Counted from the first letter of the stretch, positions 17,410-27,366 are shown. The stretch is DNA of 64,000 nucleotides from Chelativorans sp. AA-79 (GCF_029457495.1 NZ_CP120361.1:558001-622000); one strand, 5' to 3'. Made by a program: numbers and translations. Notes: generated by a model from the sequence alone, not told the origin.

Positions 17410-18033
17410 ATGCGCCTTGCCTTGCCCTTCTCCCGCAGCTCCCTGCGGGCGCTTCTCGCCATTTTCCTTGCTTTGCCGCTCCTGTCCGCCTGTGGCTTCA
17501 ACACCATCCCCACACAGGAAGAGCAGGCGAAGGCCGCCTGGAGCGAGGTCCTGAACCAGTACCAGCGTCGCGCCGATCTCATCCCCAATCTCGTGCAGAC
17601 GGTGAAGGGCTATGCCTCCCATGAACGCGAGGTCCTGGAAGGGGTGGTCGAGGCGCGCGCCAAGGCGACCCAGGTGCAGGTTTCGCCGGATATGCTGACG
17701 GACCCGGAAGCGTTTCGCGTCTTCCAGGAGAACCAGGCACAGCTCACCGGCGCTCTTTCGCGCTTGCTTGCCGTGGTCGAAAACTATCCGGACCTGAAGG
17801 CGAACCAGAATTTCCTTGCCCTGCAGGCGCAGCTCGAAGGCACGGAAAACCGCATCGCGGTCGCCAGGCGCGACTATATCGAGGCCGTGCGCCAGTACAA
17901 CACGTCGCTTCGAACCTTCCCGACGATCCTCTGGGCCAATTTCTGGTACACCGACGCCAGACCCATGCAGACCTTCACCATCGCGGACGAGAATATGCAG
18001 GCTCCGCAGGTGAATTTCGGCAACGGCGGCTGA
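17410..18033 (+). CDS. LemA family lipoprotein
   Basis: A 207-residue LemA-family protein with a lipoprotein signal: hydrophobic leader and lipobox LLSAC (Cys28). The mature part is helical, with NQYQRRADLIPNLVQTVKGYASHEREVLEGVVEARAKA in pieces, then NFLALQAQLEGTENRIAVARRDY and a C-terminal WYTDARPMQ. Family function is unknown, but LemA genes are almost always followed by TPM-domain genes, as here. ATG at 17410 starts the signal peptide. Two TPM genes follow with short spacing, suggesting a three-gene operon. Confidence 0.9.
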   Translation: MRLALPFSRSSLRALLAIFLALPLLSACGFNTIPTQEEQAKAAWSEVLNQYQRRADLIPNLVQTVKGYASHEREVLEGVVEARAKATQVQVSPDMLTDPEAFRVFQENQAQLTGALSRLLAVVENYPDLKANQNFLALQAQLEGTENRIAVARRDYIEAVRQYNTSLRTFPTILWANFWYTDARPMQTFTIADENMQAPQVNFGNGG

Positions 18034-18042
18034 GCGGCCCGC

Positions 18043-18855
18043 ATGGTGCCTTCCATGCGGCACGGCCTCCTCGCATGGCTGTGCGTCCTGTTCTTCCTCG
18101 CCACGGCGGCATTGGCGGCGGAACTTCCGGCGCTCACGGGGCGCGTGGTCGACGATGCGGGTCTGATCGACGCTTCCACCGCAGCGCAATTGACGGAGAA
18201 GCTCGCAGCCTTCGAAGAGAAGTCCTCGGACCAGATCGTGGTCGCCACCATCAGGAGCCTCGATGGCGAGGCGATCGAGCCTTACGCGAACCGGCTCTTC
18301 CGCGCCTGGAAGCTGGGGCAGGCCGGCGAGGACAACGGCGTGCTCCTGCTCGTCGCGCTCGAGGACCGGAAGATGCGCATCGAGGTGGGCTACGGGCTGG
18401 AAGGCACGTTGACCGACCTCCATTCCAAGCTGATCATCGAGAACACGATGGTGCCGGCCTTCCGCGCCGGTGACTTCTCCGGTGGCATCAGCCGGGCCGT
18501 GGACGACATCATTGCCGTGCTGGAGGGCAATGGTGCAGAGCTCGAGGCGCGCGCCCGGCGGTTCGAACAGCAAGACAGCGCCATCAATTGGCCGTTCGTC
18601 CTGTTCATGACGGTCTGGGCCAGCCTCTTCTTCGGCGGCTTCGCCTTCGCGATCCTGCCGCCGATCTTCGGCCGCAAGATCGGCCCGAACCGCTATCGCT
18701 GGCTCGGAATGGACATAGACTACAGCAAGAAGGGAAGCGGGCGTCGCGGCAGGTCCTCGGGTGGATGGTCGTCGGGAGGCTGGTCCTCTGGCGGGGGCGG
18801 CTTCTCCGGCGGAGGCGGCTCGTCGGGCGGCGGCGGCGCATCGGGAGGGTGGTGA
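18043..18855 (+). CDS. TPM domain (YgcG-like) membrane protein with Gly/Ser-rich tail
   Basis: A 270-residue protein with a signal peptide (about 1-29), then a TPM/YgcG domain (about 30-160): GRVVDDAGLIDASTAAQL, SSDQIVVATI, AWKLGQAGEDNGVLLLVALEDRKMRIEVGYGLEG in parts. One transmembrane helix follows (about 185-207). The tail is a low-complexity run of Ser, Gly and Trp (about 235-270). Similar tails are usual in YgcG proteins. TPM domains have been described as acid phosphatase-like, and activity here is unproven. It overlaps the next gene by one base (TGATG). Confidence 0.88.
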   Translation: MVPSMRHGLLAWLCVLFFLATAALAAELPALTGRVVDDAGLIDASTAAQLTEKLAAFEEKSSDQIVVATIRSLDGEAIEPYANRLFRAWKLGQAGEDNGVLLLVALEDRKMRIEVGYGLEGTLTDLHSKLIIENTMVPAFRAGDFSGGISRAVDDIIAVLEGNGAELEARARRFEQQDSAINWPFVLFMTVWASLFFGGFAFAILPPIFGRKIGPNRYRWLGMDIDYSKKGSGRRGRSSGGWSSGGWSSGGGGFSGGGGSSGGGGASGGW

Positions 18856-19496
18856 TGGCGAGAGGCAACATACTTGACGACAAAGCACGCGCCCGCATCG
18901 CCGAAGCGATCCGGCAAGCCGAAAAGACGACGGCGGGCGAAGTCTATTGTGTGCTCGCCCGCGCCAGCGACGACTATTTCTTCCCGGCTGCGTTCTTCGT
19001 GGCATTGTCCATTCTTGTGGTCAGCCTGCCGGCGGCCTTCCTGCTGCATTACTGGTGGATCGCGGTCACGCCGGCCTGGTTCGTGGCCGCGCAGCTCGGT
19101 GCGTTCGGCGCCGCGCTTCTGGTGCTGAAGCTCCTTCCGGGGCTGCGCATCCATCTGGTGCCGCGCGGGCTGCGCTATCGCCGCGCGCACGATCACGCGC
19201 TGCGGCAGTTCCTCGCGCACAACATCCATTTAACGCAGGATCGCACGGGCGCACTGATCTTCGTCTCGCTGTCGGAGCGTTATGCCGAGGTCGTGGCGGA
19301 TGCCGGGATCAATGCGTGCGTGCCGCAGGAACGCTGGAACCAGGCGGTAGAAAAGCTCACGCGCAACGCGGCGGCGGGAGATCTCGCCCAGGGTTTCATC
19401 GAAGCGATCGCGCTGGTCGGGGCCGAGCTTGCGGCCCATTTTCCGCCGGATGCATCAAATCCGGATGAGATCGACAACCATCTGGCGGAAATCTGA
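18855..19496 (+). CDS. TPM domain membrane protein
   Basis: A 213-residue protein with a split layout: an N-terminal segment AIRQAEKTTAGEVYCVLARASDDY typical of TPM proteins, two transmembrane helices (about 43-63 and 68-92), and then the rest of the TPM-like domain with HLTQDRTGALIFVSLSERYAEVVADAGI. It lacks the Gly/Ser-rich tail of its neighbour. It is translationally coupled to the upstream YgcG-like gene and completes the lemA-TPM-TPM unit. Its role is unknown; the two TPM proteins may form a complex at the inner membrane. Confidence 0.86.
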   Translation: MARGNILDDKARARIAEAIRQAEKTTAGEVYCVLARASDDYFFPAAFFVALSILVVSLPAAFLLHYWWIAVTPAWFVAAQLGAFGAALLVLKLLPGLRIHLVPRGLRYRRAHDHALRQFLAHNIHLTQDRTGALIFVSLSERYAEVVADAGINACVPQERWNQAVEKLTRNAAAGDLAQGFIEAIALVGAELAAHFPPDASNPDEIDNHLAEI

Positions 19497-19572
19497 GGCT
19501 GGATCAAGGGCTGGACCGGGCCTGCGTGCCCGCTTGCCAGGGGCGGGGCGACGCGGCTATGGTTAACAAACC

Positions 19573-20079
19573 ATGAAGACGCTATCGGTCGATATCAGAC
19601 GGGCTGATCCGCAGGATGCGGAAGCGATCGCTGCCGTGCATGATCGTGCCTGGCGCGGTGCCTATGCCGGCATCATCCCGCACCGTGCACTCAACGCGAT
19701 GATCGGCCGGCGCGGACCGCGCTGGTGGGCGAACGCCATCCGCCGCTCGGCAACCGTCCTGGTCCTGGAAATCGGCGGCGAAATCGCTGGCTACGCCACG
19801 CTCGGCCGCAACCGCGCCCGCGAGCTCAAGCATGCCGGCGAAATCTACGAGCTCTATCTGGCTCCGGAATATCAGGGGATCGGGCTTGGCCGGCGTCTTT
19901 TCCAGGCCGCGCGCGAGATGCTTGCCGCACACGGGCTCAGGGGGCTCGTCGTGTGGGCGTTGGAAGAGAATATCGCCGCGATCAACTTCTACCAGGGTGC
20001 TGGCGGCCGCGACACGGCGGAAGGTGTCGAAGTGTTCGACAGCAAGGCGCTGCGCAAGATCGCTTTCGTCTGGGACTGA
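19573..20079 (+). CDS. GNAT family N-acetyltransferase
   Basis: A 168-residue acetyltransferase using acetyl-CoA. The fold starts at VDIRRADPQDAEAIAAVHDRAWRGAYAGIIP, reads through EIYELYLAPEYQGIGLGRRLFQAA, where the QGIGLG loop binds the pyrophosphate of CoA, and ends with ENIAAINFYQGAGG. The N-terminal WRGAYAGIIP block is common in GNAT proteins of unknown substrate. ATG at 19573 follows a 76-base gap after the TPM gene. The substrate cannot be told from sequence. Confidence 0.9.
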   Translation: MKTLSVDIRRADPQDAEAIAAVHDRAWRGAYAGIIPHRALNAMIGRRGPRWWANAIRRSATVLVLEIGGEIAGYATLGRNRARELKHAGEIYELYLAPEYQGIGLGRRLFQAAREMLAAHGLRGLVVWALEENIAAINFYQGAGGRDTAEGVEVFDSKALRKIAFVWD

Positions 20080-20190
20080 ACCAGCCACACCTGGGGCTGG
20101 GAAAGCGGATCGTGGGCCTATCCGCCGCATTGCTCCTGCGCCGAAAAGTCGCTAGGCAGCCGGCCAGGATCAATCCCAATCGGAGCAACC

Positions 20191-20730
20191 ATGCGCATTG
20201 AGGCCATCCCCATCGGCGACAATCCGCCCGAGGACGTCAACGTCATCATCGAAGTCCCCGTGGGCGGGCAGCCGATAAAATACGAGATGGACAAGAAGGC
20301 CGGCACGCTGTTCGTCGATCGCTTCCTCTACACGCCCATGACCTACCCCGGCAATTACGGCTTCGTGCCGCATACCCTGTCGGACGATGGCGACCCGATC
20401 GACGTTCTCGTCTGCAACACGCGCCAGCTCATTCCCGGCTGCGTCATCAATGTGCGGCCGATCGGCGTCCTCATCATGGAGGACAACAGCGGTCAGGACG
20501 AGAAGATCATCGCGGTGCCTTCGCCGCATCTCACGCGCCGCTACGAAAAGGTGCGAAACTACGAAGATCTTCCCGAGATCACCCTGCAGCAGATCCAGCA
20601 CTTCTTCGAGCACTACAAGGATCTGGAACCCGGCAAATGGGTGAAGATCGGCGACTGGATGAATGCCGACTCCGCCCGCCGGCTCATCGTGGAAGCGATC
20701 GACCGGGCGAAGCAGACATCTGAGAGCTGA
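20191..20730 (+). CDS. ppa: Inorganic pyrophosphatase
   Basis: Family I soluble pyrophosphatase of 179 residues, hydrolysing PPi and pulling biosynthetic reactions forward. Active-site landmarks: [27 protein letters not shown], and the signature [10 protein letters not shown] with the metal-binding aspartates. It ends [11 protein letters not shown] at 20191 is preceded by a purine-rich GGAGCAACC. The last 47 bases overlap the 3' end of the DUF167 gene read from the other strand. Confidence 0.96.
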   Translation: MRIEAIPIGDNPPEDVNVIIEVPVGGQPIKYEMDKKAGTLFVDRFLYTPMTYPGNYGFVPHTLSDDGDPIDVLVCNTRQLIPGCVINVRPIGVLIMEDNSGQDEKIIAVPSPHLTRRYEKVRNYEDLPEITLQQIQHFFEHYKDLEPGKWVKIGDWMNADSARRLIVEAIDRAKQTSES

Positions 20731-21028
20731 GGCGCGCGGCGAGAAGCGGCGCATCGCCGGAGACCGAAACGGTCTTCAATCTGGATGTGGCGCCGGCGGT
20801 GACGGAAACGTCTCGCGGCGCCACGCCGAGCCATTTCGCAAGCAGCCTTTCCAGCGCTTCATTGGCTTTGCCGTCTTCCGGGACGGCGCGCACGCGGGCT
20901 TTCAGATAGGAGCGCCCGTCAGGGCCCTCCGCGATTCCCTCGACCGCGTCGGCGGAAGATTTCGGCGTGAGCCGGACGAAGAGTTCGACGCCGTTCTTGC
21001 TTTCGCGGAAGCAGGGGGTGGGCGGCAT
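20684..21028 (-). CDS. DUF167 (YggU family) protein
   Basis: A 114-residue protein with the DUF167 fold: [49 protein letters not shown] and [18 protein letters not shown]. The function of the family is unknown. Its C-terminus runs about 20 residues past the usual end of the domain, into the sequence that encodes the last residues of ppa on the opposite strand. The start ATG at 21028 is about ten bases from the xth stop, so it belongs to the xth transcript. Confidence 0.87.
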   Translation of the reverse strand: MPPTPCFRESKNGVELFVRLTPKSSADAVEGIAEGPDGRSYLKARVRAVPEDGKANEALERLLAKWLGVAPRDVSVTAGATSRLKTVSVSGDAPLLAARLSSQMSASPGRSLPR

Positions 21029-21038
21029 CGAGGACCGC

Positions 21039-21839
21039 TCAGCCGAATTCGGCGATCACCGGCACGTGGTCTGACGGGCGGTCCCAACCGCGGGCGTCGC
21101 GCAAAACCTCGACCCGGCCGAGCACAGGCGCCAGATCATCCGAAGACCAGATATGGTCCAGCCTGCGGCCACGGTTCGAAACGCTCCAATCCTTGGCGCG
21201 ATAGCTCCACCAGGTGAAGAGTTTTTCCTCCGGTGGAATGTGTCGGCGCATCAGGTCCACCCAACCGCCGTCCTTGCGCACGACCTCGAGTCCCTCGGTC
21301 TCGACCGGCGTGTGGCTTACCACGTTCAGCATCTGCTTGTGCGACCATACATCTGTCTCGAGCGGCGCCACATTCAGGTCGCCCACGAGAATGGTGCCGG
21401 TGTTCACGTCGCCGACGGGGCGCACCTCCCGCATCTCCTGCAGGAAATCGAGCTTGTGCCGGAATTTCGGGTTGACTTCGGGATCGGGCTCGTCACCGCC
21501 CGCAGGCACATAGAAATTGTGCAGCAGGATCTGTCGGCCGTCGACATTGATCAATGTTGATAGATGGCGGCAGTCCACGAGCCCGCAGAAGCTGCGGCGC
21601 TCCACCACGTCCAGCGGCCGGCGCGAGATGGTAGCCACGCCGTGATATCCCTTCTGGCCGTGAATCGCGACATGACCGTAACCGAGCTTGCGGAAGGCAG
21701 CGGTCGGAAACAGGTCGTCCGGGCATTTCGTTTCCTGCAGGCACAGCACATCCGGCTGGTATTCTTCCAGGAAGCGCGCAACGAGCGGCAGGCGAAGGCG
21801 GACGGAGTTGATGTTCCAGGTGGCGATCTTGAAGAGCAT
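21039..21839 (-). CDS. xth: Exodeoxyribonuclease III
   Basis: AP endonuclease and 3'-5' exonuclease of base excision repair, 266 residues. Catalytic landmarks: ATWNINSVR near the start, LQETK (the metal-binding Glu), GDLNVAP, the DHIW region and the terminal SDHVPVIAEF with the catalytic histidine. A conserved YHGVATISR block lies between. ATG at 21839 gives the standard length. It lies 84 bases downstream of lolA on the same strand, consistent with an ftsK-lolA-xth run. Confidence 0.95.
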   Translation of the reverse strand: MLFKIATWNINSVRLRLPLVARFLEEYQPDVLCLQETKCPDDLFPTAAFRKLGYGHVAIHGQKGYHGVATISRRPLDVVERRSFCGLVDCRHLSTLINVDGRQILLHNFYVPAGGDEPDPEVNPKFRHKLDFLQEMREVRPVGDVNTGTILVGDLNVAPLETDVWSHKQMLNVVSHTPVETEGLEVVRKDGGWVDLMRRHIPPEEKLFTWWSYRAKDWSVSNRGRRLDHIWSSDDLAPVLGRVEVLRDARGWDRPSDHVPVIAEFG

Positions 21840-21922
21840 GAAGCGTTCCGGCTTGTCCAAGCCGGCATAACCCCTCGCCAGCGCCCGTGACAAGCGCTCG
21901 CGAGAAGATTTGCGATTATTCC

Positions 21923-22573
21923 TTACCTGCCGCCGCGGGCAAGCGCGTTCACGCGGCGGTAGTCGATGTGGAACACGCTGGGATCGAAGGTGACCCCCTG
22001 CTGCACGTTGAAGATCATCACCGTGGTGTCCCGCCCTTGGGCGTCGGTGATGGTCCATTGGCGCAGATCATAGGTGTTCGAATCGAACATCATCGTGATG
22101 GTGGAGTTGTTTCCCAACTGCCGATCGACGAGGCGCACGGTCGTGAGGTCGGGCTCCTGCTTCACTTCGCGCACATTCTCGGAAGAAAGGTCGATGCGCT
22201 CGCCCAGGAGCAGCTTCAACGGGGTGTCGGCAAGCCGGTAGATGTCCACCGTGTTCATCTTCTTGTTTTCGAGCACCACCGACGTTCCATCCGACGTGAC
22301 GCGGAATTGGGCTGGAGGCTCGTAGTCGAAGCGGATCTTTCCCGGGCGTTCGATATAGAACTTGCCGCCGGTCTGCTCGCCCCGCGGGCCGAACTGCACG
22401 AACTCGCCCGTCATCGTGCGGACACTGGAGAAATGCTGGGCGATGCGCTGCGCGAGGTCGGGGGCGGCGTGGGCGCCGCCGGCGGCCAAGCCCAGCGCGA
22501 GCACGGCAAATGCGATCATCGAGCGGCGTGCGAGGCGGAGAACCACACGGTTGCGCTCGGCGAAATTGGTCAT
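21923..22573 (-). CDS. lolA: Outer-membrane lipoprotein carrier LolA family protein
   Basis: Periplasmic chaperone-like protein of 216 residues, proposed to carry lipoproteins from LolCDE to the outer membrane. It has a signal peptide (about 1-36, AVLALGLAAGGAHA), then the LolA fold: TGEFVQFGPRGEQTGGKFYIERPGKIRFDYEPP in pieces, LLGERIDLSSENV and a C-terminal FHIDYRRVNALA. Immediately downstream of ftsK, the usual rhizobial order. ATG at 22573 is used; another ATG 18 codons in would trim the leader. Confidence 0.9.
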   Translation of the reverse strand: MTNFAERNRVVLRLARRSMIAFAVLALGLAAGGAHAAPDLAQRIAQHFSSVRTMTGEFVQFGPRGEQTGGKFYIERPGKIRFDYEPPAQFRVTSDGTSVVLENKKMNTVDIYRLADTPLKLLLGERIDLSSENVREVKQEPDLTTVRLVDRQLGNNSTITMMFDSNTYDLRQWTITDAQGRDTTVMIFNVQQGVTFDPSVFHIDYRRVNALARGGR

Positions 22574-22668
22574 GGGTCCTTACTCTCCGAACTTTTCCTG
22601 TCGCCTATAGATAGGGCCGCAAACCGGCCGAAGTTAGGCCGCCGCCGATTCGATACGCAAACCGCGTC

Positions 22669-25164
22669 TCACACGTCCTCTTGTTCCGTGGGAACCAGAA
22701 TCTCGCGCTTGCCGGCATGATTGGCGGGACCGACGATCCCCTCCTGCTCCATGCGCTCAATGATGGAAGCAGCGCGGTTGTAGCCGATGCCGAGGCGGCG
22801 CTGGATGTAGCTGGTGGAAGCCTTGCCGTCCCGCAGGACGACGGCCACGGCCTGGTCGTACGGATCGTCCGAATCCGCGAAGTTGCCGGACGAACCGCCG
22901 CCGGAGGCTCCGTCGCCTTCATCGCCGTCGTCTTCGGTCACGGCCTCCAGATAGTCCGGCGCGCCCTGGGCTTTCAGGTGGACGACGATCTGCTCGACCT
23001 CCTGGTCGGACACGAAGGGACCGTGCACGCGCTGGATGCGGCCTCCGCCGGCCATGTAGAGCATGTCGCCCATGCCTAGCAACTGCTCGGCGCCCTGTTC
23101 GCCGAGAATCGTGCGGCTGTCGATCTTCGACGTCACCTGGAAGGAGATGCGCGTCGGGAAATTGGCCTTGATCGTGCCGGTGATCACGTCGACGGAAGGC
23201 CGCTGCGTGGCCATGATGACGTGGATGCCCGCCGCGCGCGCCATCTGCGCAAGCCGCTGAACCGCGCCCTCTATATCCTTGCCCGCGACCATCATCAGAT
23301 CGGCCATCTCGTCGATGATGACGACGATGAAGGGCATCGGCTCCAGATCGAGGTCCTCGGTCTCGTAGATCGCCTCGCCCGTCTCGCGGTCGAAGCCGGT
23401 CTGCACCGTGCGCGTGATCGTCTCGCCTTTCTTTTTGGCGGCGGTCACGCGCTGGTTGAAGCCCTCGATGTTGCGCACGCCCACCTTGGACATCTTGCGG
23501 TAGCGGTCCTCCATCTCGCGTACGGTCCATTTGAGCGCGACCACGGCTTTCTTGGGGTCCGTGACGACCGGCGTCAGCAGGTGCGGGATGCCGTCATAGA
23601 CGGAAAGCTCCAGCATTTTCGGGTCGATCATGATCAGGCGGCACTCCTCCGGCGTCATGCGGTAGAGCAGCGACAGGATCATGGTGTTGATGGCCACCGA
23701 CTTGCCCGAGCCGGTGGTGCCCGCCACCAGCAGGTGGGGCATCTTGGCGAGATCCGCGATCACGGCCTCGCCGTTGATGGTCTTGCCCAGCCCGAGGGCC
23801 AGCCGAGCCTTGGTGCCTTCGAACTCGCGGCTCGCCAGAAGCTCGCGCAGATAAACCGTCTCGCGCGTGGCGTTGGGCAACTCGATGCCGATGGCGTTGC
23901 GGCCCGGCACCACGGCGACGCGCGCGGCGATCGCGCTCATGGACCGGGCGATGTCGTCGGCAAGCCCGATCACGCGCGAGGACTTGATGCCGGGAGCGGG
24001 TTCGAGCTCATAGAGCGTGACCACCGGCCCCGGCCGCACATGGATGATCTCGCCCTTCACGCCGAAGTCCTCCAGCACGCCCTCCAGAAGCCGGGCATTC
24101 TGCTCGAGCGCGTCCCTGGAGAGGCTGGGATCCTTGCTGGTCGCCTTCGGCTCGGCGAGCAGGTGCAGCGCGGGCAGCTTGAACTCGCCCGAATCGAGCA
24201 GTGAGGTCTGGGCCTCGCGCCGGATGCGGGCGCCGGGTGCAGGGCGCGGCGCGGGGTTGCCGACGCGTGCGGCCGCTTGCGGGCGGCCTGTAGCCGCGTC
24301 GTCGAAGGGCGAGATATCGAGACTGCCCTCATCGAAATCCGGCTCGATCCGCATGCGCTCATCCGCCGCACGCGCCGCGATCAGGACCGGCGGGGGTGCC
24401 GGGACGTCGTATTCCTCCGGCACATCCGGGCCGCGCACCGCGAAGTGCCGGCGCAGGAACGAAGTCAGGCAGAGCCACCAATGGGCGATGACGCCAAGGA
24501 CCACGAAGCCGCCTTCCTCGTCCTCCTCATCGGGAATGTCCTCTTCGGCAACCTCCTCTTCCGGCGCACCGGCAGGCACCGCACTGCGGCCGAAAAGGCC
24601 TGCGGCAAAGAGGGTTAGCCAAGCGGCGGGACCGATCAGGATGGCAGCCATCACCACGCCGAGAAAGCCTGTCGGATAGCCGCCGACGAAATAGGCTGGC
24701 ACGGAAAGCACCATGTCTCCGAAGACGCCGCCAAGGCCGGTGGGCAGCGGCCAGGTGGTGGGTGGGGTGAGGCAACCCGCGACGCCCGCCGAAAGGACGG
24801 CGCCGCCGAACCAGGCCAGAAGCCGGCGCCCCGGCCGGCCGACGCCGCGGCCCGCGATGAGAAGGATGCCCCAGACGACCGCGGGTACCAGGCCGGCGAC
24901 CGAGGCGAGGCCGAGAAACTGCATGGCGATATCGGAGAAGACGGCGCCCGGATAACCGATGGCGTTCGTGACCGGGTTGTCGGTGGCGTAGCTGAAGCTC
25001 GGATCGGCCACGTTCCAGGTCGCAAGGCTCGCGAGGCAGAACGCGACCAGGGCGAGCACCAGCAAGCCCAGGCCACGCGCGGCTTGTCGCCGGAGGAAGC
25101 CTTGCAGGCCGAAGCCGCCGCCATAGATCGCGAATGTTGCGGAAGAACCCGAACTCATACGCAT
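22669..25164 (-). CDS. ftsK: DNA translocase FtsK
   Basis: Inner-membrane anchored DNA pump that clears the terminus from the septum and activates XerCD recombination. About 831 residues: four or five N-terminal transmembrane helices (about 25-190), a Pro/Ala-rich linker (about 200-330) and a RecA-like motor with Walker A GTTGSGKS and Walker [17 protein letters not shown]-terminal winged gamma domain, with [23 protein letters not shown], reads KOPS sites. ATG at 25164 is preferred; an ATG two codons on is equally plausible. xerC lies elsewhere in this window. Confidence 0.95.
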   Translation of the reverse strand: MRMSSGSSATFAIYGGGFGLQGFLRRQAARGLGLLVLALVAFCLASLATWNVADPSFSYATDNPVTNAIGYPGAVFSDIAMQFLGLASVAGLVPAVVWGILLIAGRGVGRPGRRLLAWFGGAVLSAGVAGCLTPPTTWPLPTGLGGVFGDMVLSVPAYFVGGYPTGFLGVVMAAILIGPAAWLTLFAAGLFGRSAVPAGAPEEEVAEEDIPDEEDEEGGFVVLGVIAHWWLCLTSFLRRHFAVRGPDVPEEYDVPAPPPVLIAARAADERMRIEPDFDEGSLDISPFDDAATGRPQAAARVGNPAPRPAPGARIRREAQTSLLDSGEFKLPALHLLAEPKATSKDPSLSRDALEQNARLLEGVLEDFGVKGEIIHVRPGPVVTLYELEPAPGIKSSRVIGLADDIARSMSAIAARVAVVPGRNAIGIELPNATRETVYLRELLASREFEGTKARLALGLGKTINGEAVIADLAKMPHLLVAGTTGSGKSVAINTMILSLLYRMTPEECRLIMIDPKMLELSVYDGIPHLLTPVVTDPKKAVVALKWTVREMEDRYRKMSKVGVRNIEGFNQRVTAAKKKGETITRTVQTGFDRETGEAIYETEDLDLEPMPFIVVIIDEMADLMMVAGKDIEGAVQRLAQMARAAGIHVIMATQRPSVDVITGTIKANFPTRISFQVTSKIDSRTILGEQGAEQLLGMGDMLYMAGGGRIQRVHGPFVSDQEVEQIVVHLKAQGAPDYLEAVTEDDGDEGDGASGGGSSGNFADSDDPYDQAVAVVLRDGKASTSYIQRRLGIGYNRAASIIERMEQEGIVGPANHAGKREILVPTEQEDV

Positions 25165-25260
25165 TTCCCCGTCCACTGGTACTGACACTTACGCGCCCCG
25201 GATATGGGACAGCCTAGGCGGTGATGGTAAAGGCGGCATTAACCATGGAAGGGAGTTGAG

Positions 25261-25335
25261 AGTAGCGAACAGGGAGTAGCGAATAGCGTAGGAAATGAGC
25301 AGCGGAGGATATCGGCCCCCATTCCCCTATTCGCT
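25261..25335. repeat. Dispersed repeat of the AGTAGCGAATAGCG type
   Basis: Left part has tandem AGTAGCGAACAGGG and AGTAGCGAATAGCG units (25261-25288); the right part has CCCCTATTCGCT (25324-25335), the inverse of AGCGAATAGGG. The same vocabulary occurs at 40954-41040 and 55954-55971. It lies between ftsK and the amtB terminator. Confidence 0.6.
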
Positions 25336-25339
25336 CTTC

Positions 25340-25369
25340 AAAAAAAGCGGCCCGGCTTGCGCCGGGCCC
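25340..25369 (-). terminator. Rho-independent terminator of amtB
   Basis: On the minus strand GGCCCGGC pairs with GCCGGGCC around a GCAA loop and is followed by GCTTTTTTT. It begins about 40 bases after the amtB stop. The stem is strong and perfectly matched. Confidence 0.88.
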
Positions 25370-25407
25370 AGTGAAGCATCTCTCGGGAAGGAGTGAGATG
25401 CCGCGAA

Positions 25408-26772
25408 TCAGGAGTAGTGGTACGCCGCCTCGCCGTGGGATGTGAGGTCGAGACCCTGTGTCTCCGCTTCCGGCGCGGGCCGCAGGCCGACGATCGCGTC
25501 GACGATCTTGTAGAGGATCGCCGATCCGATGCCGCACCAGATGATGGTGACCAGCACCGCGACGAACTGGACCCAAAGCTGCGAAGCGATGGAGAAGTCC
25601 TCGCCGCCCGTTCCGCCGAGCCACGGCGCGGTGAAGATGCCGGTGCCGAGCGCGCCGACGATGCCGCCCACGCCATGGATGCCGAACACGTCAAGCGTGT
25701 CGTCATAGCCGAACCTGTTCTTCACCACCGCCACGAAGAAGTAGCAGACCGCGCTGGCGATCACGCCGAGGACGATGGCACCCACCGGGCCCACCGTGCC
25801 GCAGGCCGGGGTGACGGCCACGAGGCCCGCGATCATGCCGGAGACCGCACCCAGCATTGAAGCCTTGCCGCGATGCAGGGCCTCGACCACGCTCCAGCCG
25901 ATGATCCCGCCGGCGGTCGCCGTGAAGGTGTTGATCATGGCGAGAGCCGCGCCGCCGGTGGCTTCCAGGTTGGATCCGGCATTGAAGCCGAACCAGCCCA
26001 CCCACAGGATCGAAGCGCCGACCATGGTGAGCGTCATCGAATGCGGCGCCAGGATCTCCTTGCCCAGGCCGGTGCGCCTGCCGACGAGAATGCAGCCCAC
26101 GAGGGCGGCGATGCCCGCATTGATGTGGACCACCGTGCCGCCGGCGAAGTCGAGCGCGCCGAGATTGAAGAGATAGCCGCTCGAATCCCAGACCATGTGC
26201 GCGACCGGGAAGTAGACGAAGGTCACCCACAGGACGGTGAAGAGCACCACCGCCGAAAACTTGATGCGCTCGGCAAAGGCGCCGACGATCAGCGCCGGAG
26301 TGATCACCGCGAAGGTCATCTGGAAGCAGATGAAGACATATTCCGGGATGACCACGCCGTCGGTGAAGGTCGCGGCGGTCGAATCGACGGTGACGCCGGA
26401 CAGGAACAGCTTGCCGAAGCCGCCCCAGAACGGGTTCGTGCCGCCGCCGAAGGCGAAGGAGTAACCCCAGAGCACCCAGACCACCATGACGACGGCGGCA
26501 ATCATGGTGCACTGCATCAGCACCGAGAGCGCGTTTTTGGCGCGCACGAGGCCGCCGTAAAAGAGCGCAAGGCCCGGCAGGGTCATGAACAGGACGAGAA
26601 GCGTCGCCACCATCATCCAGGCGACGTCGCCCTTGTCCATGACGGGTGCCGCCGCCTCGGCGGCCTCTTCCGCGGCCTCCTGTGCGACTGCGGGAAGGGC
26701 GGCGAAGGCCGCCAGTGCAAGCGTGCCCGCCCCGGCCGCACGCTTGGCGAAGTCGATACTCGGAAATCTCAT
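25408..26772 (-). CDS. amtB: Ammonium transporter AmtB
   Basis: Trimeric ammonium channel of about 454 residues. It has a cleavable-type N-terminus (about 1-30, ending LPAVAQ), an Ala/Glu-rich periplasmic stretch, then eleven transmembrane helices beginning WMMVATLLVLFMTLPGLALF. The twin pore histidines are seen in HINAG and HGVGG. The FGYDDTLDVFGIHGVGGIVG region is typical. ATG at 26772 starts the leader. It lies 31 bases downstream of glnK, whose product plugs the pore when nitrogen is in excess. A strong terminator ends the operon. Confidence 0.96.
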   Translation of the reverse strand: MRFPSIDFAKRAAGAGTLALAAFAALPAVAQEAAEEAAEAAAPVMDKGDVAWMMVATLLVLFMTLPGLALFYGGLVRAKNALSVLMQCTMIAAVVMVVWVLWGYSFAFGGGTNPFWGGFGKLFLSGVTVDSTAATFTDGVVIPEYVFICFQMTFAVITPALIVGAFAERIKFSAVVLFTVLWVTFVYFPVAHMVWDSSGYLFNLGALDFAGGTVVHINAGIAALVGCILVGRRTGLGKEILAPHSMTLTMVGASILWVGWFGFNAGSNLEATGGAALAMINTFTATAGGIIGWSVVEALHRGKASMLGAVSGMIAGLVAVTPACGTVGPVGAIVLGVIASAVCYFFVAVVKNRFGYDDTLDVFGIHGVGGIVGALGTGIFTAPWLGGTGGEDFSIASQLWVQFVAVLVTIIWCGIGSAILYKIVDAIVGLRPAPEAETQGLDLTSHGEAAYHYS

Positions 26773-26803
26773 TCTATTCTCCCTGGACAAATCCGGATGG
26801 CGA

Positions 26804-27148
<345 letters not shown>

Positions 27149-27230
27149 TCACCTTTGCTCTAGCGGACAAGCCGCGTTGCATGTGCCGCCGGGCAACCCC
27201 CGCCCGAGGGCACCAGCGATGGCAAAGGGG

Positions 27231-27248
27231 AATCAAGAGCCGTGCCAA
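27231..27248 (-). promoter_or_regulatory. Candidate sigma-54 promoter for glnK-amtB
   Basis: On the minus strand the sequence reads TTGGCACG-N4-TTGAT, matching TGGCACG-N4-TTGCW except that the -12 GC is GA. It lies about 90 bases before the glnK ATG. A second weaker GG-N10-GC candidate, with GGCAC at -24, lies nearer the gene (about 27173-27188). Confidence 0.5.
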
Positions 27249-27334
27249 TTGCTGGGCAGCGGCTTCAAGTTTCTTTAATCATTGAGGAAAAGTCGGTCGG
27301 CTCATAAAGCCGGCTAAACGAGGCAGGCGAGATA

Positions 27335-27351
27335 TGCACAATAGATGTGCA
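27335..27351. promoter_or_regulatory. Candidate NtrC binding site
   Basis: TGCACA-N5-TGTGCA, a perfect 17-bp dyad that fits the known NtrC pattern TGCACC-N5-GGTGCA at the outer positions. It lies about 90-100 bases upstream of the sigma-54-like promoter, the normal enhancer distance, just after the tesB stop codon. Confidence 0.6.
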
Positions 27352-27366
27352 AAAACTGCATTTTGC

